A stretch of 64,000 bases of DNA. Origin: Pseudomonas hunanensis. Lineage in GTDB: Bacteria; Pseudomonadota; Gammaproteobacteria; Pseudomonadales; Pseudomonadaceae. This document shows positions 25,901-34,963 of the stretch, one piece after another (positions within the stretch are counted from its first letter, which is position 1; each line of letters opens with the position of its first letter). A program made the translations under genes and the position numbers. The notes below the pieces were generated by a model. It had not been told where the DNA came from. It made no database searches and worked only from the letters and a program-made list of their open reading frames with translations. The stretch spans positions 46,972 through 110,971 of the forward strand of contig NZ_QJRC01000099.1 in assembly GCF_013393325.1 (NCBI RefSeq), given 5' to 3'.

Positions 25901-26436
25901 TGGGCTTCACCCTGTACATGGAAATGCTCGAGCGCGCGGTCAAGGCAATCCGTAAAGGCACCCAGCCAAACCTTGAACAACCACTGGGCGGCGGCCCGGA
26001 GATCAACCTGCGCCTGCCGGCGCTGATCCCCGAGGACTACCTGCCCGACGTGCATGCGCGGCTGATCCTGTACAAACGCATCGCCTCGGCTGCCGACGAG
26101 GAAGGCCTCAAGGACCTGCAGGTCGAGATGATCGACCGCTTCGGCTTGCTGCCCGAGCCAACCAAGAACCTGATGCGCCTGACTTCGCTCAAGCTGCACG
26201 CGGAAAAGCTCGGCATCAAGAAAGTCGATGCCGGCCCCAACGGCGGCAAGCTCGAGTTCGAAGCCGAAACCCCGGTCGACCCGCTGACCCTGATCAAGCT
26301 GATCCAGGGCCAGCCCAAACGATACAAGTTCGAAGGTGCTACCCAGTTCCGTTTCCTGGTGCCGATGGAACGCCCCGACGAACGTTTCAATACCCTGGAG
26401 GCGCTGTTCGAGCGCCTGACCCCACAGCCTGCCTAA
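22987..26436 (+). CDS. mfd: Transcription-repair coupling factor Mfd
   Basis: 1149 residues from a GTG at 22987, matching the usual Pseudomonas length. An in-frame upstream codon at 22888 is rejected because the extra residues are low-quality. The UvrB-homology part (DWETLPYDLFSPHQDIISQR) binds UvrA, the RNA-polymerase-interaction domain follows (VVHIDHGVGRYLGL, FLTLEYAENAKLYVPV), then the RecG-like translocase with Walker A CGDVGFGKTEVAMRAAF, DEEH box IIDEEHRFGV, TATPIPRTL and the TRG region. It releases polymerase stalled at lesions and recruits UvrAB(C). It is followed after 9 bp by csiV. Confidence 0.97.
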   Translation: MSVLRLPHMSATAGKQTWGNLPGAALSLAIAEAATSAGRFTLLLTADSQAADRLEQELRFFAPDLPVLPFPDWETLPYDLFSPHQDIISQRIASLYRLPELSHGILVVPITTALHRLAPTRFLLGSSLVLDVGQTIDVEQMRTRLEASGYRCVDTVYEHGEFAVRGALIDLFPMGSKLPYRIDLFDDEIETLRTFDPETQRSIDKVDSVRLLPAREFPMQKEEVTRFKARFRERFDVDFRRSAIFQDLASGIIPAGIEYYLPLFFEETSTLFDYLPADTQVFSLPGVEQAAEHFWNDVRGRYEDRRGDLSRPLLPPAELFLPVEDCFAQLKQWPRVVVSSEDLDPGVGRERFPARALPNLAIEAKANQPLAELANFLDQFPGRVLFTAESAGRREVLLELLERLKLRPHTVDGWDDFVTGSERLAITIAPLDDGLLLDDPGLALVAESPLFGQRVMQRRRRDKRGETANDAVIKNLTELREGAPVVHIDHGVGRYLGLATLEIDGQAAEFLTLEYAENAKLYVPVANLHLIARYTGSDDALAPLHRLGSEAWQKAKRKAAEQVRDVAAELLDIYARRAARKGYAFADPSADYATFSAGFPFEETPDQQAAIEAVRADMLAPKPMDRLVCGDVGFGKTEVAMRAAFIAVHSGRQVAVLVPTTLLAQQHYNSFRDRFADWPVTVEVMSRFKSAKEVAAAAADLAEGKIDILIGTHKLLQDDVRFKDLGLAIIDEEHRFGVRQKEQLKALRSEVDILTLTATPIPRTLNMAVAGMRDLSIIATPPARRLSVRTFVMEQNKSTVKEALLRELLRGGQVYYLHNDVKTIEKCAADLAELVPEARIGIGHGQMRERELEQVMSDFYHKRFNVLVASTIIETGIDVPSANTIVIERADKFGLAQLHQLRGRVGRSHHQAYAYLLTPTRQKVSADAEKRLEAIANTQDLGAGFVLATNDLEIRGAGELLGEGQSGQIQAVGFTLYMEMLERAVKAIRKGTQPNLEQPLGGGPEINLRLPALIPEDYLPDVHARLILYKRIASAADEEGLKDLQVEMIDRFGLLPEPTKNLMRLTSLKLHAEKLGIKKVDAGPNGGKLEFEAETPVDPLTLIKLIQGQPKRYKFEGATQFRFLVPMERPDERFNTLEALFERLTPQPA

Positions 26437-26445
26437 GGAAGACCC

Positions 26446-27018
26446 ATGCGTGCCATCCGTTGCCTGACCCTGCTGCTGGCGCTGTTCGCCCCAGCTGCCT
26501 TCGCCGAAGGCCTGTATCAGGTAGAAATGATTCTGGTGCGGCAGAACAGCGTGCCCGCCTTCACCAGCCCGTTCGCCCCCGAAGACTGGAGCGCCGGCGC
26601 CCCGCGCTTGGCAAAAGACGCCGAACGCCGCCTGGCGCTGGAAGACGAAGCCACCCGCCTGGAAGCCACCGCCGACTACACCGTGCTGCTGCACAAGGCC
26701 TGGCAACAGCAAGTAGGCAGCGAGCCCAGCCGCATCGCGCTGGGCGAAGGCGCCGAGCGGTTCGGCCACTTCCCTATCGAGGGCAACCTCAGCGTCGCTG
26801 AAGGCCGCTTCATCGCGGTCGAGGCCAACTTCTGGGTCAACCAGCTGGACAGCAACGGCAACGTGCTGCAAAGCGAGCAGTTCAAGCAGAGCAACAGCAA
26901 CGTCAAGGGCGGCCAGCTGACCTTCCTCGACGGTGGGCACCTGGCGGTGCTGCTGAAGGTGACACCGCCGGGCACGCCGAAAATGCCGGTGATGGACCCG
27001 GAGATGATGGAGCAGTGA
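26446..27018 (+). CDS. csiV: CsiV-family periplasmic protein
   Basis: 190 residues with an N-terminal signal peptide (MRAIRCLTLLLALFAPAAFA, cleavage before EGLYQ). The mature part opens with LYQVEMILVRQ, typical of CsiV, whose Vibrio relative binds peptidoglycan and activates the transglycosylase-partner LpoA-like synthesis system for D-amino-acid-stressed walls. Family members regularly follow mfd in gammaproteobacteria, as here (9-bp gap, Shine-Dalgarno AAGGAAG). The stop overlaps the helicase GTG region by about 1 bp spacing, giving a tight operon. The function in Pseudomonas is untested. Confidence 0.85.
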   Translation: MRAIRCLTLLLALFAPAAFAEGLYQVEMILVRQNSVPAFTSPFAPEDWSAGAPRLAKDAERRLALEDEATRLEATADYTVLLHKAWQQQVGSEPSRIALGEGAERFGHFPIEGNLSVAEGRFIAVEANFWVNQLDSNGNVLQSEQFKQSNSNVKGGQLTFLDGGHLAVLLKVTPPGTPKMPVMDPEMMEQ

Positions 27019-27019
27019 T

Positions 27020-30337
<3,318 letters not shown>

Positions 30338-30362
30338 GGCCGCACCTTCTGCTACCTGTACC

Positions 30363-30394
30363 GGCCTCTTCGCGAGCGCGCCCGCGAAGAGGCC
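30363..30394. repeat. REP-type hairpin between helicase and nagZ
   Basis: GGCCTCTTCGCG / CGCGAAGAGGCC are perfect 12-bp arms with an 8-nt loop. The GGCCTCTTCGCG core matches the P. putida REP family, and the position between convergent genes is typical. Confidence 0.85.
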
Positions 30395-30401
30395 AGCGCG
30401 A

Positions 30402-31412
30402 TCAATCGACCAGCTGAGCGTCCTTCAACGCACCCAATGCCTCCAGCCAGCGCGGCTGCTGACGGTAATCGGTCCGCGCAAACCCTTGCCCGCGCATACG
30501 CGCAATCCGCGGCGACGGCTTGACCTTCATGCGCTGTGCCGCACTCAGCGCCAGCTCTGCCGCCGCCCGGTCATTGCATACCAGGCCCATGTCACAGCCG
30601 GCGCTTAACGCCGCCTCGATACGACTGGCCGCGTCCCCCACCACATGCGCACCGGCCATCGACAGATCATCGCTGAAAATCACCCCGTCAAAGCCCAGCT
30701 CACCACGCAGGATGTCCTGCAGCCAACGCCGCGAGAAGCCAGCTGGCTGGTTATCGACCTGCGGGTAGATGACATGCGCCGGCATCACTGCCGCCAACTG
30801 CCCGCTCAGGCGGGTGAACGGCACCAGGTCGGCCTGGCGCAGTTGCTCCAGGCTGCGCTCATCGGTAGGAATCGCCACATGCGAGTCCGCCTCGGCCCAG
30901 CCGTGCCCAGGGAAGTGCTTGCCACAGGCCGCCATGCCGGCCGCATTCATACCACGAATGAACGCCCCGGCCAGTTGCGTGGCACGCAGCGGGTCACCCT
31001 CGAAAGCTCGGCTGCCAACCACGGCACTACGCTGGTGATCCAGGTCGAGCACAGGGGCAAAACTGAGGTCCAGGCCAACCGCCAATACCTCGGTCGCCAT
31101 CAGCCAGCCACACTGCTCTGCCAGGTAATCGGCATTGTCATTGTCGGCCAGCGCGCGCATGGCTGGCAGCCGCACAAAGCCCTGGCGCAGGCGCTGTACG
31201 CGGCCACCTTCCTGGTCCACCGCCAGGATCAGCTCGGGGCGAATAGCGCGGATCGACGCGCACAACTCGCGCACCTGACGCGGGCTGTCGATGTTGCGGG
31301 CAAAAATGATCAGGCCAGCCACTTCGGGCTGACGCAACAGGTGACGGTCTTCGGCGGTCAGCCATTTACCGGCGATATCCACCATCAGGGAGCCTTGCAG
31401 GCTGACGGTCAT
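30402..31412 (-). CDS. nagZ: Beta-N-acetylhexosaminidase NagZ
   Basis: 336 residues from the ATG at 31412. A cytoplasmic GH3 enzyme that removes GlcNAc from 1,6-anhydroMurNAc-peptides in peptidoglycan recycling, and so influences AmpR/AmpC signalling. The sequence shows LAVDQEGGRVQRLR, the GH3 loop KHFPGHGWAEADSH with the His/Asp pair, and the nucleophile in FSDDLSM. The start codon overlaps the stop of the YkuD-family gene (ATGA), so the two are coupled. An upstream ORF extension to 31484 is excluded by that coupling. Confidence 0.95.
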   Translation of the reverse strand: MTVSLQGSLMVDIAGKWLTAEDRHLLRQPEVAGLIIFARNIDSPRQVRELCASIRAIRPELILAVDQEGGRVQRLRQGFVRLPAMRALADNDNADYLAEQCGWLMATEVLAVGLDLSFAPVLDLDHQRSAVVGSRAFEGDPLRATQLAGAFIRGMNAAGMAACGKHFPGHGWAEADSHVAIPTDERSLEQLRQADLVPFTRLSGQLAAVMPAHVIYPQVDNQPAGFSRRWLQDILRGELGFDGVIFSDDLSMAGAHVVGDAASRIEAALSAGCDMGLVCNDRAAAELALSAAQRMKVKPSPRIARMRGQGFARTDYRQQPRWLEALGALKDAQLVD

Positions 31413-31948
31413 GGGTAATCCTTCATTGAAAACTTCAGAGACGCCCACTGGGGGCAGGCGGCTTGCTCGATACGTACCGGGCAATGGGCCGGCACCCGCT
31501 CGAACAGGCTTAGCAAGTCGGTGTTGCGCAGGCGTATGCAGCCATGGGACAACGCTATGCCCATGGGTTCCGTGTCAGGGGTGCCGTGCAGGTAGATATA
31601 GCGGCGAAACGTATCGACCGCGCCCAGGCGGTTGACACCGGGTTCGCAGCCGCTGAGCCAGAGGATGCGAGTGAGGATCCAGTCGCGATCTGGATTTTTC
31701 GCATGCAACTCCGGCGACCACACCTCTCCAGCCCAGCGCCGCCCGACCAATACCGCATTCAGCGGCAGCCCCGCGCCAATCTTCGCCCGCACCTGATGCA
31801 TGCCACGCGGCGTGCAGCCTGAACCATTGCGCTCACCGGCACCGTTGCGCGCCGTGGAAACCGGCACACGCACGCGCAGCTGGCCACGGGCAAAACCGTA
31901 CAGGCATTGATCAGCAAGGGAGATGTGCAGCAGATCGAGATCGGGCAT
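31409..31948 (-). CDS. YkuD-domain L,D-transpeptidase/carboxypeptidase-like protein without signal peptide
   Basis: 179 residues from the ATG at 31948 (MPDLDLLHISLADQ). An upstream frame extension to 32065 has no signal-like segment. The YkuD core shows YIYLHGTPDTEP with His121 and the catalytic SHGCIRL with Cys137. No signal peptide, lipobox or transmembrane segment is present, so the protein is probably cytoplasmic, unlike wall L,D-transpeptidases. The 4-bp overlap with nagZ ties it to cytoplasmic peptidoglycan recycling. By analogy with ElsL of Acinetobacter, a signal-less YkuD enzyme that trims the terminal D-Ala from recycled tetrapeptides, it may be an L,D-carboxypeptidase. That function is inference. 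Confidence 0.88.
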   Translation of the reverse strand: MPDLDLLHISLADQCLYGFARGQLRVRVPVSTARNGAGERNGSGCTPRGMHQVRAKIGAGLPLNAVLVGRRWAGEVWSPELHAKNPDRDWILTRILWLSGCEPGVNRLGAVDTFRRYIYLHGTPDTEPMGIALSHGCIRLRNTDLLSLFERVPAHCPVRIEQAACPQWASLKFSMKDYP

Positions 31949-31988
31949 GAGCGCTAGCTTAGCCGAAGCGCCCTGCCTCGCCCAGCCT

Positions 31989-32696
31989 TCAGGCCTTGGC
32001 TGTGGCGCTACTGATCTTGGTGCGCGGGCGCAACTGCGCAGTGGCCATGGCATCGTCGGTGACACCGCTGTCGGCGCGCATGCCTGCGGCCAGGAACGGC
32101 ACCATCAGGCGCATCACCTGCTCGATCGAGGTGTTGATGCCAAAGTCGGTCTCGGCAATCGCCCGCAGGGCCTTGATACCAGACATGCTGAAGGCCGCAG
32201 CACCAAGCATGAAGTGGACGCGCCAGAACAGCTCCAGTGGCGGAATGCGTGGCGCAGCCTCGTTGACCAGCAGCATGTAGCGGCGGAACACCTTGCCGTA
32301 CATGTCTTCCAGATAACGCCGCAGGTGGCCCTGGCTCTGGCTGAACGCCAGGCCCAGCAGGCGCATGAAGATCGACAGGTCGTTGTTGCTGCGCGGCTGC
32401 ACGGCCAACGCCTGCTCTACCAGCATTTCCAGCAGTTCTTCGAGGGTCGGCTTGTGCTCCGGCTTGGCCTGGCGCCGCTCCAGCTCACGCTCGAGGCTGG
32501 TGCAGAACGGGCCGAGGAAGCGCGAGAACACCGCCTGAATCAGTGCCTTCTTGGAGCCGAAGTGATAGTTGACGGCCGCCAGGTTGACCCCGGCCTTGCT
32601 GGTAATCAGCCGCAACGAGGTTTCGGCGAACCCCCTTTCCGCGAACAGCTGCTCGGCAGCATCGAGAATGCGTTCAACGGTTTCCGATTGGGCCAT
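31989..32696 (-). CDS. psrA: TetR-family regulator PsrA
   Basis: 235 residues from the ATG at 32696. The N-terminal TetR helix-turn-helix (ETVERILDAAEQLFAERGFAETSLRLITSKAGVNLAAVNYHF, shown in outline) is followed by a long ligand-binding helical domain. Its placement between nagZ/ldt and lexA is the conserved psrA locus of Pseudomonas. PsrA represses fadBA5-type fatty acid oxidation genes and itself and activates rpoS, and it is released by long-chain fatty acids. Two operator-like palindromes lie 25-51 bp upstream of its start. fadBA, a classic target, lies 8 kb away in this window. Confidence 0.93.
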   Translation of the reverse strand: MAQSETVERILDAAEQLFAERGFAETSLRLITSKAGVNLAAVNYHFGSKKALIQAVFSRFLGPFCTSLERELERRQAKPEHKPTLEELLEMLVEQALAVQPRSNNDLSIFMRLLGLAFSQSQGHLRRYLEDMYGKVFRRYMLLVNEAAPRIPPLELFWRVHFMLGAAAFSMSGIKALRAIAETDFGINTSIEQVMRLMVPFLAAGMRADSGVTDDAMATAQLRPRTKISSATAKA

Positions 32697-32720
32697 GACT
32701 ACTCCGACTACTCCGCCAGA

Positions 32721-32747
32721 CAAACAAGTGTTTGAAACATACGTTTC
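32721..32747. promoter_or_regulatory. Two overlapping PsrA-type operators
   Basis: CAAACAAGTGTTTG (32721-32734) and GAAACATACGTTTC (32734-32747) both fit the PsrA consensus (G/C)AAAC-N2-4-GTTT(G/C), with N4 in each. They share one base, lie just upstream of psrA and between psrA and lexA. Autorepression of psrA is the simplest reading. Confidence 0.8.
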
Positions 32748-32866
32748 AGCCCTGCTTCTGTCAAGGCTCGGTGACCGGGCGGTCGCCATTTAAAAGTGCC
32801 AGACGCCCGGCTGCAAGCGCCACCTGTACTGTTTATTGCGCCTTTTGGCTTGCAGCGCATCCAGTA

Positions 32867-32882
32867 CTGTATATAATCCCAG
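32867..32882. promoter_or_regulatory. LexA box 1 upstream of lexA
   Basis: CTG-TATATAATCC-CAG fits CTG-N10-CAG with an AT-rich core. It lies 30 bp upstream of the lexA ATG and overlaps the probable -10 region (TATAAT at 32872-32877). Confidence 0.88.
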
Positions 32883-32885
32883 TCA

Positions 32886-32901
32886 CTGTACAAAAAGACA
32901 G
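32886..32901. promoter_or_regulatory. LexA box 2 upstream of lexA
   Basis: CTG-TACAAAAAGA-CAG fits CTG-N10-CAG and begins 19 bp after the start of the first box. Two adjoining boxes suggest cooperative, tight autorepression of lexA-sulA. Confidence 0.85.
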
Positions 32902-32911
32902 AGCGCTCACC

Positions 32912-33520
32912 ATGTTGAAACTGACGCCACGCCAAGCCGAAATTCTCGCGTTCATCAAGCGCTGCCTGGAAGACAACGGCTTCCCGCCGACCCGCGCCGA
33001 AATCGCTCAGGAGCTGGGTTTCAAATCGCCCAACGCCGCCGAGGAGCACCTCAAGGCCCTCGCCCGCAAGGGCGCGATCGAAATGACGCCAGGCGCCTCG
33101 CGCGGCATCCGCATTCCTGGCCTGGAAACCAAAGCCGAAGAAAGCGGCCTGCCGATCATCGGCCGGGTTGCTGCTGGCGCGCCGATTCTTGCCGAACAGC
33201 ACATCGAGCAATCCTGCAACATCAACCCTGCCTTCTTCCACCCCCAGGCCGACTATTTGCTGCGCGTACACGGCATGAGCATGAAGGACGTCGGCATCTT
33301 CGATGGCGACCTGCTGGCGGTACACACCTGCCGCGAAGCGCGTAACGGCCAAATCGTGGTAGCGCGCATCGGCGACGAAGTCACCGTCAAGCGCTTCAAG
33401 CGCGAAGGCAGCAAGGTCTGGCTGCTTGCCGAAAACCCCGAATTCGCCCCCATCGAAGTCGACCTGAAAGAACAGGAGCTGGTGATCGAGGGCTTGAGCG
33501 TCGGCGTCATTCGCCGCTGA
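32912..33520 (+). CDS. lexA: SOS repressor LexA
   Basis: 202 residues from the ATG at 32912. The N-terminal winged helix (LTPRQAEILAFIKRCLEDNGFPPTRAEIA, shown in part) binds SOS boxes. The self-cleavage site is Ala88-Gly89 in RVAAGAP. The Ser/Lys dyad is Ser123 in GMSMKD and Lys160 in EVTVKRF. RecA-ssDNA stimulates autocleavage and derepression. Two LexA boxes lie immediately upstream. sulA follows after 13 bp, and so a lexA-sulA operon is likely. Confidence 0.97.
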   Translation: MLKLTPRQAEILAFIKRCLEDNGFPPTRAEIAQELGFKSPNAAEEHLKALARKGAIEMTPGASRGIRIPGLETKAEESGLPIIGRVAAGAPILAEQHIEQSCNINPAFFHPQADYLLRVHGMSMKDVGIFDGDLLAVHTCREARNGQIVVARIGDEVTVKRFKREGSKVWLLAENPEFAPIEVDLKEQELVIEGLSVGVIRR

Positions 33521-33533
33521 TCCAGGAGGCGTC

Positions 33534-34010
33534 ATGCAGCAGTTCATTCACGCACCCGAGCAAGCCCAGTTGCCCCTGTTCGAAGCATTCCTCGCCCAAC
33601 CCGTGCTACCTGGCCTGAAAGCCAGTGAACTGGCACGCAAGAGCAGCCAGCCGGACCTCTTCAGCGAATTGTCGCTACGCGGTGCCCCAGAGCACTGCCA
33701 AAGCCTGCTGGCACCCGTCCTGCGCGAGCTGAGCGAAGAAGATGAGGCCCGCTGGCTGACCCTGATCGCTCCGCCATCGAGCCTGACACAGGCCTGGTTA
33801 CGCGATGCTGGGCTCAACCGTGAACGTATTCTGCTGCTGCAACCCCGCAGCAATCAAAGCCCACTGCAACTGGCCTGCGAAGCTTTGCGCCTTGGCCTCA
33901 GTCACACCGTGGTCAGCTGGCTGGGCAACGTCAACGCCACCTCACGCCAGCAACTTCTGCGCGCAGCCAGCACCGGAAACGCACAAAGCCTGAACATCCG
34001 CCTCGGCTGA
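33534..34010 (+). CDS. sulA: SOS cell-division inhibitor SulA
   Basis: 158 residues starting MQQFIHAPEQAQLPLF, with Shine-Dalgarno AGGAGGC. The SulA core shows LTLIAPPSSLTQAWLRDAGLNRERILLLQP, then ALRLGLSHTVVSWLG, a truncated RecA-like fold without Walker motifs (segments abbreviated here). It blocks FtsZ polymerisation in SOS. It is cotranscribed with lexA by position, unlike E. coli where sulA is separate. No lon or ompA neighbour is present. Confidence 0.93.
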   Translation: MQQFIHAPEQAQLPLFEAFLAQPVLPGLKASELARKSSQPDLFSELSLRGAPEHCQSLLAPVLRELSEEDEARWLTLIAPPSSLTQAWLRDAGLNRERILLLQPRSNQSPLQLACEALRLGLSHTVVSWLGNVNATSRQQLLRAASTGNAQSLNIRLG

Positions 34011-34060
34011 TGTCCAGGCTTTGCCTGGTAATTCAAAAAGCTTGATACGCCGCTGCACCC

Positions 34061-34294
34061 TCAGTGCAGCACGCGCGGCCCTTCATCACGCTCGAGCTCG
34101 CCATCCATCAGGCGACCGGCCATCTGCACGCCCACACTGAGCATGGCCTTGGCCACTTCCACATGCTGCCCCTGCAGGAACACCTTGGCGTCTTCCGAGA
34201 AATCCAGGGTTACCAGAGAGCCCTCATCCTCGGCGCGACGCAGTTCGATGCGGCCATCAGGCAACTCGACAATTTCCAGAAAAGACGTAGACAT
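34061..34294 (-). CDS. Small conserved protein, unknown function
   Basis: 77 residues from the ATG at 34294 (MSTSFLEIVELPDGRIELRR) with GGAGA about 10 nt upstream. It is acidic, with DLPDG-RIELRRAEDEG and FSEDAKVFLQGQHVEVAKAML, a beta-then-helix pattern. It has no signal peptide, Cys motif or known catalytic residue. It is convergent with sulA and lies 50 bp downstream of the DUF6586 gene, probably in one unit with it. A counterpart sits in the same place in P. aeruginosa by gene order. Confidence 0.78.
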   Translation of the reverse strand: MSTSFLEIVELPDGRIELRRAEDEGSLVTLDFSEDAKVFLQGQHVEVAKAMLSVGVQMAGRLMDGELERDEGPRVLH

Positions 34295-34344
34295 AGATGG
34301 CAGTTCTCCGCGAAAGGCCGTTATTGTACCAGCCGCTGCGACTA

Positions 34345-34872
34345 TCAGCACTCACTCAACGCGTCGCGGAAACGTCTCACCAAGCCCTTGAGGTTGTTGC
34401 GCCAGCTTTCCAGCTCGGCACGCGACAGCGCTGCAGGCTCAGGTTCAGGTTCAGGTTCATCGAGATTGACCGCTTGAATCAGGGGTTGGGTAACGTCGGT
34501 TTTCGGCGCTTTCCTGGCGACCGGTGGTCGGAACAAATCGGCATAAGCACGGAGCATTTGCGCCAGCCACGTTTCACGCTGGCGAGCCAATTCCAGCAAC
34601 TCTGCCACTTCCGGAATGGCGATGCCGCTCAGGGCGTCGTCAGCCAAGGCTTGCTCGACCCCTGCAACCACCGGCAAGCGGTAGAAGCCACCAATTTCAT
34701 GGCACAGCCCCAGCAGCGCACCATACAGATGGAACAGCGCCGACTCGCGCTCGGCCTGGACCAGGCCCTGGGCATTCATGGCCTGGCTTTGTTCGGCCTT
34801 GGCCATTGATTCCAGGGCGAGACCGGCAAAAAACAGTTTCTGATTGGTGCGGGTATAGAGTTCCTGGGCCAT
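34345..34872 (-). CDS. DUF6586-family protein
   Basis: 175 residues from the ATG at 34872 (MAQELYTRTNQKLFFAGL), chosen over an upstream frame to 34947 because the family begins at this point. It is mainly helical, with a central Pro/Lys region and an acidic EPEPEPEP repeat near residue 150, followed by a Trp/Arg C-terminal helix. No signal or catalytic motif is visible. It is conserved between topA and sulA in Pseudomonas and its function is unknown. The downstream small gene is in the same direction. Confidence 0.78.
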   Translation of the reverse strand: MAQELYTRTNQKLFFAGLALESMAKAEQSQAMNAQGLVQAERESALFHLYGALLGLCHEIGGFYRLPVVAGVEQALADDALSGIAIPEVAELLELARQRETWLAQMLRAYADLFRPPVARKAPKTDVTQPLIQAVNLDEPEPEPEPAALSRAELESWRNNLKGLVRRFRDALSEC

Positions 34873-34921
34873 TTCAGTGTGCTCCCATGAGGCTGCAAGG
34901 CGGATAGCTGCATCATAAATG

Positions 34922-34948
34922 ATTGGGGCCGCGAAGAGCGGCCCCAAT
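34922..34948 (-). terminator. 11-bp hairpin downstream of topA
   Basis: ATTGGGGCCGC / GCGGCCCCAAT pair perfectly with loop GAAGA, 16 bp past the topA stop on the minus strand. The A/T ends of the stem supply a short U-run. Confidence 0.7.
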
Positions 34949-34963
34949 TACAACGCCAAACGA

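Noticed and set aside
24751..26940. 729-codon minus-strand ORF opposite mfd
   Set aside because: It is an antisense shadow caused by high GC at codon position three. mfd on the + strand has full domain support.
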